8,591 nucleotides of DNA from the NCBI GenBank assembly GCA_025997755.1, contig BNVA01000085.1, positions 1 to 8,591 on the forward strand, written 5' to 3'. Position numbers and translations under genes: made by a program. Each line of letters begins with the position of its first letter. Position 1 is the stretch's first letter. Below, piece by piece: positions 1 to 4,728 of the stretch. Source of the DNA: Spirochaetia bacterium. GTDB taxonomy: Bacteria > Spirochaetota > Spirochaetia > Treponematales > Breznakiellaceae. The notes beneath the pieces were generated by a model. It saw only the letters and a list, made by a program, of their open reading frames with translations. It ran no database searches and was not told the origin of the DNA.

Positions 1-14
1 ATAACTTAGCGTTT

Positions 15-86
15 AGGCGCCGGGCGGAATCGAACCGTCGCATAAAGGTTTTGCAGACCTCTCCCTTACCGCTTGGGTACGGCGCA
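15..86 (-). tRNA. tRNA-Cys (GCA), duplicate copy with a damaged 5' base
   Basis: The cloverleaf is the same as that at 301-372: anticodon GCA in a CTGCAAA loop (anticodon at 52-54), U73 discriminator and TTCGATT T-loop. The only difference is the first base. The duplication joint replaces G1 by U, so pair 1:72 becomes a U-C mismatch. The copy sits inside gltD and lacks the upstream promoter of the intact copy, having gltD coding sequence there instead. It is probably not a functional tRNA gene, and it may be an assembly product. Confidence 0.6.
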
Positions 87-230
87 ATCCATACAGCGGC
101 TTGCCTGAGCGCGCCGTTCTTTGTCGCTTAACTGTTCCTCAACCTCGCTGTAGTCGTTGATACGCTCTTCAACAGGGCGGTAGCCGGAAACTTTTCTTTT
201 TACGTTTAAAAAACCTTTTGGATCACCCAT
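66..230 (-). pseudogene. gltD: Glutamate synthase small subunit, N-terminal fragment
   Basis: Glutamate synthase small subunit supplies electrons from NAD(P)H through iron-sulfur clusters and FAD for making glutamate from glutamine and 2-oxoglutarate. The fragment starts MGDPKGFLNVKRK, followed by YRPVEERINDY and RCMDC (residues 45-49), the typical GltD opening and first Fe-S cysteine motif. Family members run to nearly 500 residues. Here the frame enters the tRNA-Cys copy at codon 49 and stops after 54 codons (last residues AVPKR). All of the remaining cysteines, the FAD domain and the NAD(P)H domain are missing. The ATG at 228-230 has no good ribosome binding site. The normal gene presumably continues elsewhere if the joint is artefactual. 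Confidence 0.8.
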
Positions 231-267
231 GTTAGTCCGGCATACTTCAGTAGTATCAAAAAATAGA

Positions 268-296
268 GCTAAGTCATCATATTACAATAACTTAGC
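268..296. promoter_or_regulatory. Inverted repeat between tRNA-Cys and gltD
   Basis: Seven-base arms (GCTAAGT on the minus strand at 296-290, ACTTAGC at 274-268) flank a 15-base AT-rich centre holding TATGAT (281-276), a good -10 match for gltD transcription on the minus strand. No convincing -35 box lies 16-18 bp upstream. The layout would fit an operator around a -10 box or a weak hairpin after the tRNA; neither can be proven. It has no run of T and so is not a classical terminator. Confidence 0.3.
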
Positions 297-300
297 GTTT

Positions 301-372
301 AGGCGCCGGGCGGAATCGAACCGTCGCATAAAGGTTTTGCAGACCTCTCCCTTACCGCTTGGGTACGGCGCC
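301..372 (-). tRNA. tRNA-Cys (GCA), intact copy
   Basis: The acceptor stem GGCGCCG / CGGCGCC pairs fully over 7 bp, and the discriminator is U73, a cysteine identity base. The anticodon loop CTGCAAA gives anticodon GCA (338-340). The T-loop TTCGATT is normal; the T-stem has one A-C mismatch at its second pair, present in both copies. The 3' CCA is not encoded (the following bases are AAA), so it must be added by CCA-adding enzyme. A promoter candidate sits just upstream at 382-411, and gltD follows downstream on the same strand. Confidence 0.95.
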
Positions 373-381
373 GATAAGTTA

Positions 382-411
382 AGTCTAAATTAAAACTTGA
401 TATATCGTCAA
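382..411 (-). promoter_or_regulatory. Promoter candidate for tRNA-Cys
   Basis: On the minus strand TTGACG (411-406) is followed by an 18-bp spacer and TAGACT (387-382). Transcription would start near 375, about 3 bases before the tRNA 5' end at 372. The -10 box overlaps the stop codon of the nuclease remnant, and the -35 box lies inside its last codons. The foreign gene fragment therefore ends right at the edge of the conserved tRNA locus. Confidence 0.5.
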
Positions 412-639
412 GCGGTGAATTTTAGTATAAGTTCCGTTTGCAAGCAAAATATCTATATCGGAGCGTATGCGGTTATTTTCATCGTAGATAGGGACACGCT
501 GATATGCCCGTTTAAGATTATATGGGTAGGCGTCAAATTTTTCCCACAATCTGGCGGCGATTAGTGTTTCTATGAGTTCCCCCAGCGAGCGGTTAATTCC
601 GCCGACATTTGCGGTTCCTGCATTACAGGTGTCATACAT
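385..639 (-). pseudogene. Remnant of a PD-(D/E)XK-like nuclease family protein
   Basis: The core (residues about 10-68, VGGINRSLGELIETL...LWEKFDAY...RIRSDIDILLANG) resembles the large family of small bacterial proteins that pair an N-terminal coiled coil with a restriction-endonuclease-like domain. In these the DIDILL strand is followed by an E-x-K strand (typically VVEVK). Here the frame changes to unrelated residues after LLANGTYT and stops 9 residues later, so the E-x-K half of the active site is gone. The N-terminal coiled coil is also missing. GGAGG at 645-641 lies only 1 base from this ATG but 5 bases from another ATG (635-633) in a different frame, which reads MTPVMQEP and stops after 21 codons. 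That suggests an internal deletion with frameshift. Function is probably lost. Confidence 0.6.
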
Positions 640-640
640 A

Positions 641-667
641 CCTCCGTAACATATTCATATTATACCA
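641..667 (-). promoter_or_regulatory. Extended -10 promoter and ribosome binding site of the nuclease remnant
   Basis: The minus strand reads TGGTATAAT (667-659), an extended -10 element with a perfect TATAAT box, followed by GGAGG (645-641). No -35 match is seen at 17 bp, as is common for extended -10 promoters. The spacing of GGAGG fits the ATG at 635-633 better than the ATG at 639-637. Confidence 0.4.
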
Positions 668-730
668 AAACTCCGTGGTACCGCTATATATTACGGTGTA
701 AATGTGTACGGCGCTTGTATGCGTTTCCTT

Positions 731-1027
731 TTATTCCAAAGGTTTTGATCCGGCTTCTATCGCTTGTTGTATTTGCAACTGGTTAAGTTCAACAGCAGGG
801 CTTATACCATGCTGCCGGATCGCCGCCCACATAAGTTCCGCTGCGGTATTTGAATCTTGTCCGAGTTTATAAAACTCCTCTGCGGCATGGAGGAATGTAT
901 TATACGCTTGTTCAAGTTCCGATTCGATTTCCTTTGTTGAACCTTCGAGCGAGGGAAAAGAGGCAATTTCAAAAACACCAAATCCGATGGAACGGCCATC
1001 GGCTAATTCATTTATTTGGATATGCAT
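731..1027 (-). CDS. Hypothetical protein, 98 aa
   Basis: I do not recognise this protein. It starts MHIQINELADGRSIGFGVFEIASFPSLEG and has a glutamate-rich, probably helical middle (about residues 30-57, TKEIESELEQAYNTFLHAAEEF). A second likely helix follows (TAAELMWAAIRQHG, about 61-74), then a glutamine-rich tail ending EAGSKPLE. It has no cysteine, membrane segment or signal peptide, so a small soluble cytoplasmic protein is likely. AGGCGA lies about 6 bases before the ATG as a weak ribosome binding site. It shares strand and neighbourhood with the toxin-antitoxin pair, but the 176-bp gap argues against a tight operon. Amino acid composition and codon use look like a genuine gene. Confidence 0.6.
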   Translation of the reverse strand: MHIQINELADGRSIGFGVFEIASFPSLEGSTKEIESELEQAYNTFLHAAEEFYKLGQDSNTAAELMWAAIRQHGISPAVELNQLQIQQAIEAGSKPLE

Positions 1028-1203
1028 AGAATTCGCCTATTTTTAAGCAACTAAACTTTATTGCCAACCCCGGCAACGCCATTTTGACGACTGTCTACCA
1101 ATTGGTTTTCTGATGCGGTGGAATTTCGGACTCTCCTAATATTACCGTTAGTATTACTTAGCACAACTACATGGCCGTTCTCTGCGCCTACTGCTCCTTG
1201 TGG
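1028..1203 (-). other. Gap after the antitoxin gene with a same-frame open stretch
   Basis: No start-to-stop gene is supported here. On the minus strand the frame of the antitoxin stays open for 48 codons after its TAA stop (1206-1204) and ends at TAG, reading PQGAVGAENGHVVVLSNT and, near the end, QNGVAGVGNKV. AAGGAG stands near its beginning but no ATG, GTG or TTG follows at a useful distance. It could be the tail of a decayed gene or chance. Small palindromes are also present: ACCAATTGGT (1097-1106) and TTGCC/GGCAA (1061-1076). Neither has a T-run, so no terminator is called. Confidence 0.3.
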
Positions 1204-1437
1204 TTAGGCGGCTTTTTCTGCGTAATTCACCACGGCAACATCAGCAACCTTTGCCATAATAATATGGTCAACAATTTCTTCAAGTTGGGCAGCTACGGTT
1301 CCGGTATACCAAATATTTCCACATTCGGTACAAACCGTTGCGGGAACATTCCTAATGACAATAACTGAATTATTGACATCTTCTGTGTAGGTAACAAGTT
1401 TTTGTTCCGTTTCTGCCTTACAAATACCACACGTCAT
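1204..1437 (-). CDS. YgiT/MqsA-type zinc-finger antitoxin
   Basis: This is the antitoxin half of a type II toxin-antitoxin pair; it would bind and neutralise the toxin encoded just upstream. Two CxxC pairs (C3/C6 and C36/C39, in MTCGIC and VCTECG) form the zinc-binding N-terminal domain typical of MqsA/YgiT proteins. At 77 residues it lacks the C-terminal helix-turn-helix of full-length MqsA (about 130 residues in E. coli), so it may bind DNA poorly or not at all. Many proteins of this zinc-finger group are equally short. The ATG lies 1 base after the toxin stop codon, and its ribosome binding site GGAGGG is embedded in the last toxin codons, so translation is probably coupled. Toxin-first order matches mqsRA. 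Confidence 0.85.
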   Translation of the reverse strand: MTCGICKAETEQKLVTYTEDVNNSVIVIRNVPATVCTECGNIWYTGTVAAQLEEIVDHIIMAKVADVAVVNYAEKAA

Positions 1438-1438
1438 T

Positions 1439-1744
1439 TTACCCTCCTTCGCGTTTTACCATCTTTTTCCCATTTCTCACCGGATGGACGATATGCGGTG
1501 ATGCGGTGATTATGTACAATACACTTTCACCTATACTGCAAACTATATGCAAATCAACAGAACTTATTAAGCAGCTTGGGAATGGATAGTCTGTTGGATA
1601 CTGTTCAATAACTTCTCCGTTTTGAATAGTTTGTTTTAAGTCTCCATACTTTATTCCGCGCTGGCGCATTCTTGTCAATAAATGTTCGGTAAGAACTATT
1701 GCTTCATCGTTGCAAAGTTTCTGCACATCAGCAATACTTATCAT
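1439..1744 (-). CDS. DUF4258 family toxin-like protein
   Basis: The 101-residue protein has the DUF4258 signature: LTEHLLTRMRQRGI (residues 18-31, with H21, R25, R27 and R29), then NGEVIEQYPTDYPFPSCLI (about 42-60) and a C-terminal strand LYIITASP. DUF4258 proteins are commonly paired with YgiT zinc-finger antitoxins and are thought to act like MqsR/RelE-type RNA toxins; that role is inferred. I chose the ATG at 1744 (MISIADVQ) rather than an upstream ATG at 1798, because the latter would read into the insertion sequence end. A weak GTGGA precedes the chosen start. The insertion sequence ends only about 40-55 bases upstream, so the native promoter may be displaced. TATAGT (1756-1751) is too close to the ATG to be convincing. 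Confidence 0.75.
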   Translation of the reverse strand: MISIADVQKLCNDEAIVLTEHLLTRMRQRGIKYGDLKQTIQNGEVIEQYPTDYPFPSCLISSVDLHIVCSIGESVLYIITASPHIVHPVRNGKKMVKREGG

Positions 1745-1797
1745 TTTTCCACTATATGTGAATACCGCTTCGTATGCAAGTATAGTGTCCGTACTCA

Positions 1798-2862
1798 CTA
1801 CAAATAGGACACCCGCGTCTTATGAGGAATGGATACGCCCATGGTGGCGGAAAACTCCGCCGGAGTCAAGAAACCCAAAGACTGGTGAGGCCTATAGAAG
1901 TGATATTTATCAAGCCATCTGTCAACGAGTGCGGTGAGTTCCTTACAATTCATCGGCGCGTAGTTATAATCCAAGCATTCTCTCTGGAGACTGCCTATGA
2001 GCCGTTCCACAAAAGGCTTGTCCTTCGGGGTATGTGGGCGTGCCCAGTACCGGGTGATATTCAAGGAAGCCAGGTATTCCTCCGCCTTTGCCATGTTCCC
2101 ACTGCCGTTGTCATTTACTATCTTGATGCCGGTTCCGAACCGTTCCACGATTTTTTTGAGGGCGGCTTGCGCGTTCAGACTGGAAGGCGAGGAGGCTATG
2201 TGAATAAGCGCCTCCCTGTTGAACAGATCAACGGCGCAGAAGGCGTATTGTTTTTGACCCAGCAGATACACATGTTTCATATCAAACTCAATAATCTGTC
2301 CGGGTCCGTATGCCGCAAGCTCATGGGGCTTTCTCTTGCGTTCACGGGCTTTTTTCGCGGCTTTTGAGTGTTTTTTGTGCCGTTTCACGTCAGGACTAAA
2401 AAACAGATTTTCCCGCGATATGAGTCTTCCCGGTGTTGAAACACTTGGGACGGACGCGGCTTCCATGGTGCGTATAATGATAGGGCGTATCTTTTTCGCC
2501 GAATACGTCGGGTCATGCTCCCGTATCTCACGAACGGCACTAATCAGTTCTCTCGAATACTCAGGATTCCGCCGTTTCGTGGGGACGGTTGGCTTGTTCT
2601 CAAGACTGGACAGCCGCCGTTTGTCATAACGGGCTTTCCAGCGGTAGAAGTAGGAACGGTGTATGCCGAAATGCCTGCAGGTCAGACTGGCATCGGGCAG
2701 ACCGGTTACTGAAAACTGCGCTGGTTTCAACCGGTAAAAATCAAAAACCGCAAGCCGAAACTTAGCCTTGGCCGATAGTTCCTTCGCTTCTCCTCTTGCC
2801 GGTTCCCTCATATGGGGAACAGCCGTTATAATCTGAGTGGGACACCCGATACTGCCTTGCAT
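1798..2862 (-). CDS. IS481/IS3-type DDE transposase
   Basis: This protein catalyses cut/copy-and-paste movement of the surrounding element. It is 354 residues long and intact. The N-terminus carries a helix-turn-helix region (about 35-78, ending CRHFGIHRSYFYRWKARYD). A basic linker precedes the integrase-core (rve) domain. The catalytic triad is visible as D194 (IIEFDMKHV), D251 (VNDNGSGN) and E286 (DKPFVERLIG), and the C-terminal YRPHQSLGFLTPAEF motif is typical of IS3/IS481 proteins. A single frame without a frameshift fits IS481 rather than classical two-frame IS3. GGAGG sits 5 bases before the ATG. The TAG stop falls on the left terminal inverted repeat. The element could still be active. 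Confidence 0.9.
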   Translation of the reverse strand: MQGSIGCPTQIITAVPHMREPARGEAKELSAKAKFRLAVFDFYRLKPAQFSVTGLPDASLTCRHFGIHRSYFYRWKARYDKRRLSSLENKPTVPTKRRNPEYSRELISAVREIREHDPTYSAKKIRPIIIRTMEAASVPSVSTPGRLISRENLFFSPDVKRHKKHSKAAKKARERKRKPHELAAYGPGQIIEFDMKHVYLLGQKQYAFCAVDLFNREALIHIASSPSSLNAQAALKKIVERFGTGIKIVNDNGSGNMAKAEEYLASLNITRYWARPHTPKDKPFVERLIGSLQRECLDYNYAPMNCKELTALVDRWLDKYHFYRPHQSLGFLTPAEFSATMGVSIPHKTRVSYL

Positions 2863-2925
2863 GGCTTCCTCCGTAAAATGGCTTTTGTTTTATCCGTTCT
2901 ACAACGGGGCGGGTGTCCTATTTGT
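1800..2925 (-). mobile_element. Complete insertion sequence, IS481/IS3-like
   Basis: A perfect 17-bp inverted repeat, ACAAATAGGACACCCGC, bounds the transposase gene at 1800-1816 and, inverted, at 2909-2925, giving 1126 bp. Both ends can be extended outward to a TGTC (1786 on the left, 2940 on the right), which would fit the 5'-TGT ends usual in IS481, but those extra 14-15 bases match only in part. No target-site duplication is evident with either choice of ends, so the exact boundaries are uncertain. The element lies directly upstream of the toxin gene and reads toward it. Confidence 0.8.
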
Positions 2926-3076
2926 TTCTGATTTTAGACAGCGCCCTGACGAGGGTAGTATATCGATCAACATTTATCATCAACCCTATTTGATTCCTTC
3001 ATTCTACCCCGCACGTCTTGCACGTAGGCGGTAAGCCTACGTGCAAGACGTGCGGGTTTCTGTTTCCGGCAGAACT
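2926..3076. other. Gap between the insertion sequence and the lipoprotein operon
   Basis: No gene is supported here. The left 80 bases are AT-rich and without clear signals. The right part contains the large hairpin described separately, followed by the 20 bases that lead to the stop codon of the downstream lipoprotein gene. Confidence 0.5.
3008..3056. repeat. Perfect 22-bp inverted repeat (hairpin or cruciform) past the lipoprotein 3' end
   Basis: The arms at 3008-3029 and 3035-3056 are perfectly complementary around a 5-base loop (GGTAA). Each arm is GC-rich and itself contains a repeated GCACGT hexamer. On the minus strand it begins 20 bases after the stop codon of the SUMF1-fold gene. 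The minus strand continues GGTAGAATG without a T-run, so it is a poor intrinsic terminator in the direction of the operon; on the plus strand TTTCTGTTT follows. Hairpins shortly downstream of the variable region are known target-recognition elements in DGRs, although those described have shorter stems. It could also simply shield the mRNA 3' end. Confidence 0.9.
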
Positions 3077-3871
3077 TTAGGGGCGGACAACACGGAAACC
3101 GATCCTGATGTAATGGTGCGCCGGCAAGCCGTCGTCTCGTTGTGCCGACCGCAGGAGACTGGCGCCATCGCGCCAACCACCGCCGCGAACCACGCGGGCA
3201 GACCCCGAAGCGGCACCCGATGGATCAGTCTGTTCCACCATACTGTAGTCTCCGTACCAGTCCCAGCACCACTCCCATACGTTGCCGCTCATATCGTAAA
3301 GCCCCAAACTGTTAGGCGCTTTTGTCCCTACATCGTGAGTTCTTTCGCCGCTGTTGCTATAATACCAAGCTACAGCATCGGCATTGTTACTTCCTGAATA
3401 CTCGTAAGTCATCGTGTCTTCGTTGCCGCCCTTTGCCGCGTATTCCCATTCAGCCTCTGTCGGTAGGCGGTAGCCCGACGCCTTAAAATTACAAACTATA
3501 TCGTTGCCGCTTCCGCTATACGCCGGTTTTAAACCTTCTTTTAAGCTTAGTTTGTTGCAGTATTCAACCGCTTCATACCAACTTACATTTTCTACAGGCA
3601 GATTACTCCCCTTAAAATAACTGGGATTATGCCCTATAACTGTTTCATATTCCGCTTGCGTTACTTCATACTGCCCCATGTAAAAGCCGTGTACCGTTAC
3701 CCTGTGTTGGGCTTCATCATCTTCACTATCCGCTTCCGGGGGACTGCCCATCAGAAAAGAGCCGCCTTTTACGTGGACAAAACCTTTGTATTTGTTCCCG
3801 CAACTTCCCATCATCATGACAAGCGGGACGATAAGAATTAACATTGTTAATTTTGTTGTTAGTCTTTTCAT
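3077..3871 (-). CDS. SUMF1/FGE-fold lipoprotein, diversified copy A
   Basis: This is a 264-residue exported protein with an FGE-sulfatase (SUMF1, C-type-lectin-like) fold. The signal peptide KRLTTKLTMLILIVPLVMMMGSC ends in a relaxed spirochaetal lipobox with C24 as the lipidated residue. Conserved blocks follow: GGSFLMGSPP (36-45), PVENVSWYEAVEYCNKLS (92-109), YRLPTEAEWEYAAKGG (134-149), GLYDMSGNVWEWCWDWYG (190-207) and GFRVVRP at the end. The two active-site cysteines of formylglycine-generating enzyme are absent (aspartate and leucine stand there), so a binding rather than enzymatic role is likely. Residues about 225-257 differ strongly from copy B while residues 91-217 are almost identical, the layout of DGR-diversified proteins such as Treponema TvpA. 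AGGAG lies 6 bases before the ATG. It is the last gene of the apparent operon and is followed by a large hairpin. Confidence 0.85.
   Translation of the reverse strand: MKRLTTKLTMLILIVPLVMMMGSCGNKYKGFVHVKGGSFLMGSPPEADSEDDEAQHRVTVHGFYMGQYEVTQAEYETVIGHNPSYFKGSNLPVENVSWYEAVEYCNKLSLKEGLKPAYSGSGNDIVCNFKASGYRLPTEAEWEYAAKGGNEDTMTYEYSGSNNADAVAWYYSNSGERTHDVGTKAPNSLGLYDMSGNVWEWCWDWYGDYSMVEQTDPSGAASGSARVVRGGGWRDGASLLRSAQRDDGLPAHHYIRIGFRVVRP
3101..3199 (-). other. Candidate DGR variable region, copy A
   Basis: This region covers codons 225-257. Compared by hand with 3932-4030, 40 of 99 columns differ, in 24 of 33 codons, without any insertion or deletion. Twelve codon pairs have the form NNC/NNC (for example GCC/TAC, GGC/CTC, TAC/GGC), as AAC template codons would give. 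Of 59 conserved columns only four are A on the coding strand. The flanks are also A-free: 18 bases upstream (GGTGCC to GGGTCT) and 22 bases downstream (GGTTTC to CCCT). Several differences at third positions need A in the template there or older divergence. Confidence 0.65.
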
Positions 3872-3907
3872 AAAATTCTCCTATATGTGCGGCTCCCTTG
3901 CAGAACT

Positions 3908-4705
3908 TCAGGGACGGACAACACGGAAACCGAGGTCGTTGCCGCGAAACGTTGGCGTGAGGTTGCCCCGGTAGGCCGACCGCAGGTACAGGGTGAGGTC
4001 GTCCCAACCACCGCCGTGCAGCACGCGGTAAGACCCCGAAGCGGCACCCGCAGGATCGGTCTGTTCCACCATACTGTAGTCTCCGTACCAGTCCCAGCAC
4101 CACTCCCATACGTTGCCGCTCATATCGTAAAGCCCCAAACTGTTAGGCGCTTTTGTCCCTACATCATGAGTTCTTTCGCCGCTGTTGCTATAATACCAAG
4201 CTACAGCATCGGCATTGTTACTTCCTGAATATTCGTAAGTCATCGTGTCTTTATTCCCGCCCTTTGCCGCGTATTCCCATTCAGCCTCTGTCGGTAGGCG
4301 GTAGCCCGACGCCTTAAAATTACAAACTATATCGTTGCCGCTTCCGCTATACGCCGGTTTTAAACCTTCTTTTAAGCTTAGTTTGTTGCAGTATTCAACC
4401 GCTTCATACCAACTTACATTTTCTACAGGCAGATTACCCCCCTTAAATTCACTGGGGTTATGTCCTAAAACTGTTTCATATTCCGCTTGCGTTACTTCAT
4501 ACTGCCCCATATAAAAGCTGTGTACCGTTACCCTGTGTTGGGCTTCATTATCTAAACGATCTGCTTCCGATGGGGGACTGCCCATCAGAAAAGAGCCGCC
4601 TTTTACGTAGGCAAATCCTTTGTACTTGTTCCCGCAACTTCCCATCGCCATGACAAGCGGGACGATAAGAATTAGCATTTTTAATTTTGTTGTTAGTCTT
4701 TTCAT
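3908..4705 (-). CDS. SUMF1/FGE-fold lipoprotein, diversified copy B
   Basis: This 265-residue tandem paralogue of the next gene has the same signal peptide and lipidated C24 (VMAMGSC). Differences outside the C-terminal block are few and lie mostly between residues 25 and 90. The variable block (226-258) reads YRVLHGGGWDDLTLYLRSA, then RGNLTPTFRGNDLGF, against RVVRGGGWRDGASLLRSA in copy A. FGE cysteines are missing here as well. The gap to copy A is 36 bases and includes its ribosome binding site, so the two are probably co-transcribed. The shared sequence begins at AGGAGAATTTTATG before each gene and ends 8 bases after each stop (AGTTCTGC), marking the duplicated unit. Copy B has no hairpin after it, unlike copy A. 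Surface display with ligand binding is inferred. Confidence 0.85.
   Translation of the reverse strand: MKRLTTKLKMLILIVPLVMAMGSCGNKYKGFAYVKGGSFLMGSPPSEADRLDNEAQHRVTVHSFYMGQYEVTQAEYETVLGHNPSEFKGGNLPVENVSWYEAVEYCNKLSLKEGLKPAYSGSGNDIVCNFKASGYRLPTEAEWEYAAKGGNKDTMTYEYSGSNNADAVAWYYSNSGERTHDVGTKAPNSLGLYDMSGNVWEWCWDWYGDYSMVEQTDPAGAASGSYRVLHGGGWDDLTLYLRSAYRGNLTPTFRGNDLGFRVVRP
3932..4030 (-). other. Candidate DGR variable region, copy B
   Basis: This is the counterpart of 3101-3199, covering codons 226-258. It contains many NNC codons (TAC, CAC, GAC, GAC, CTC, ACC, TAC, GGC, AAC, CTC). The A-free blocks GGCGGTGGTTGG and CTGCGGTCGGC are unchanged between copies. The stop codon also differs by A versus G (TAA in A, TGA in B), which could mean the mutable tract reaches it. 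Copies with different variable regions next to each other could be one active target and one archived or independently retargeted one. Confidence 0.65.
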
Positions 4706-4725
4706 AAAATTCTCCTCTTTTTCAT
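4702..4725 (-). other. Seven-codon leader ORF overlapping the copy B start
   Basis: AAAGGAG (4738-4732), lying in the last codons of the 121-residue gene, stands 6 bases before an ATG. That ATG opens MKKRRIL and stops at TGA, sharing two bases with the ATG of copy B. The strong ribosome site and the stop-start overlap would allow translational coupling. It may instead be the start of an older gene displaced when the lipoprotein genes were inserted. Copy A has no equivalent. Confidence 0.25.
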
Positions 4726-4728
4726 GGG

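Larger units (their letters stand above)
1..371. repeat. Partial tandem duplication: exact 85-bp direct repeat, 286 bp apart
   Basis: Positions 1-85 and 287-371 are identical base for base. Each copy carries a tRNA-Cys gene (all but its first base in copy 1) plus 14 bases downstream of it. Read on the minus strand, the order is tRNA-Cys, gltD start, junction, tRNA-Cys again, so the unit is 286 bp and the second unit is cut by the window edge. The sequence diverges exactly at base 86 versus 372, inside the first base pair of the tRNA. A real tandem duplication and a misassembly at a contig end would look the same here. Confidence 0.9.

Noticed and set aside
640..1206. Integron gene cassettes, because small same-strand genes and a GCCTAAC core-like motif after the antitoxin gene suggest attC sites
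   Set aside because: No matching GTTAGGC partner or attC fold is found between the genes.
1439..1798. Toxin start at 1798 giving 119 residues
   Set aside because: It would begin beside the insertion sequence end. The DUF4258 domain starts naturally at the internal ATG at 1744.
1822..2367. Plus-strand open frame of 181 codons
   Set aside because: It is antisense to the intact transposase gene, with no ribosome site and no recognisable domain.
3008..3056. The large hairpin as an intrinsic terminator of the lipoprotein operon
   Set aside because: On the minus strand the stem is followed by GGTAGAATG with no T-run. The weak TTTCTGTTT lies on the other strand, where no gene precedes it.
3887..4228. 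Plus-strand open frames opposite the lipoprotein genes, repeated at 3041-3397
   Set aside because: They resemble each other only because the genes on the other strand are duplicates.
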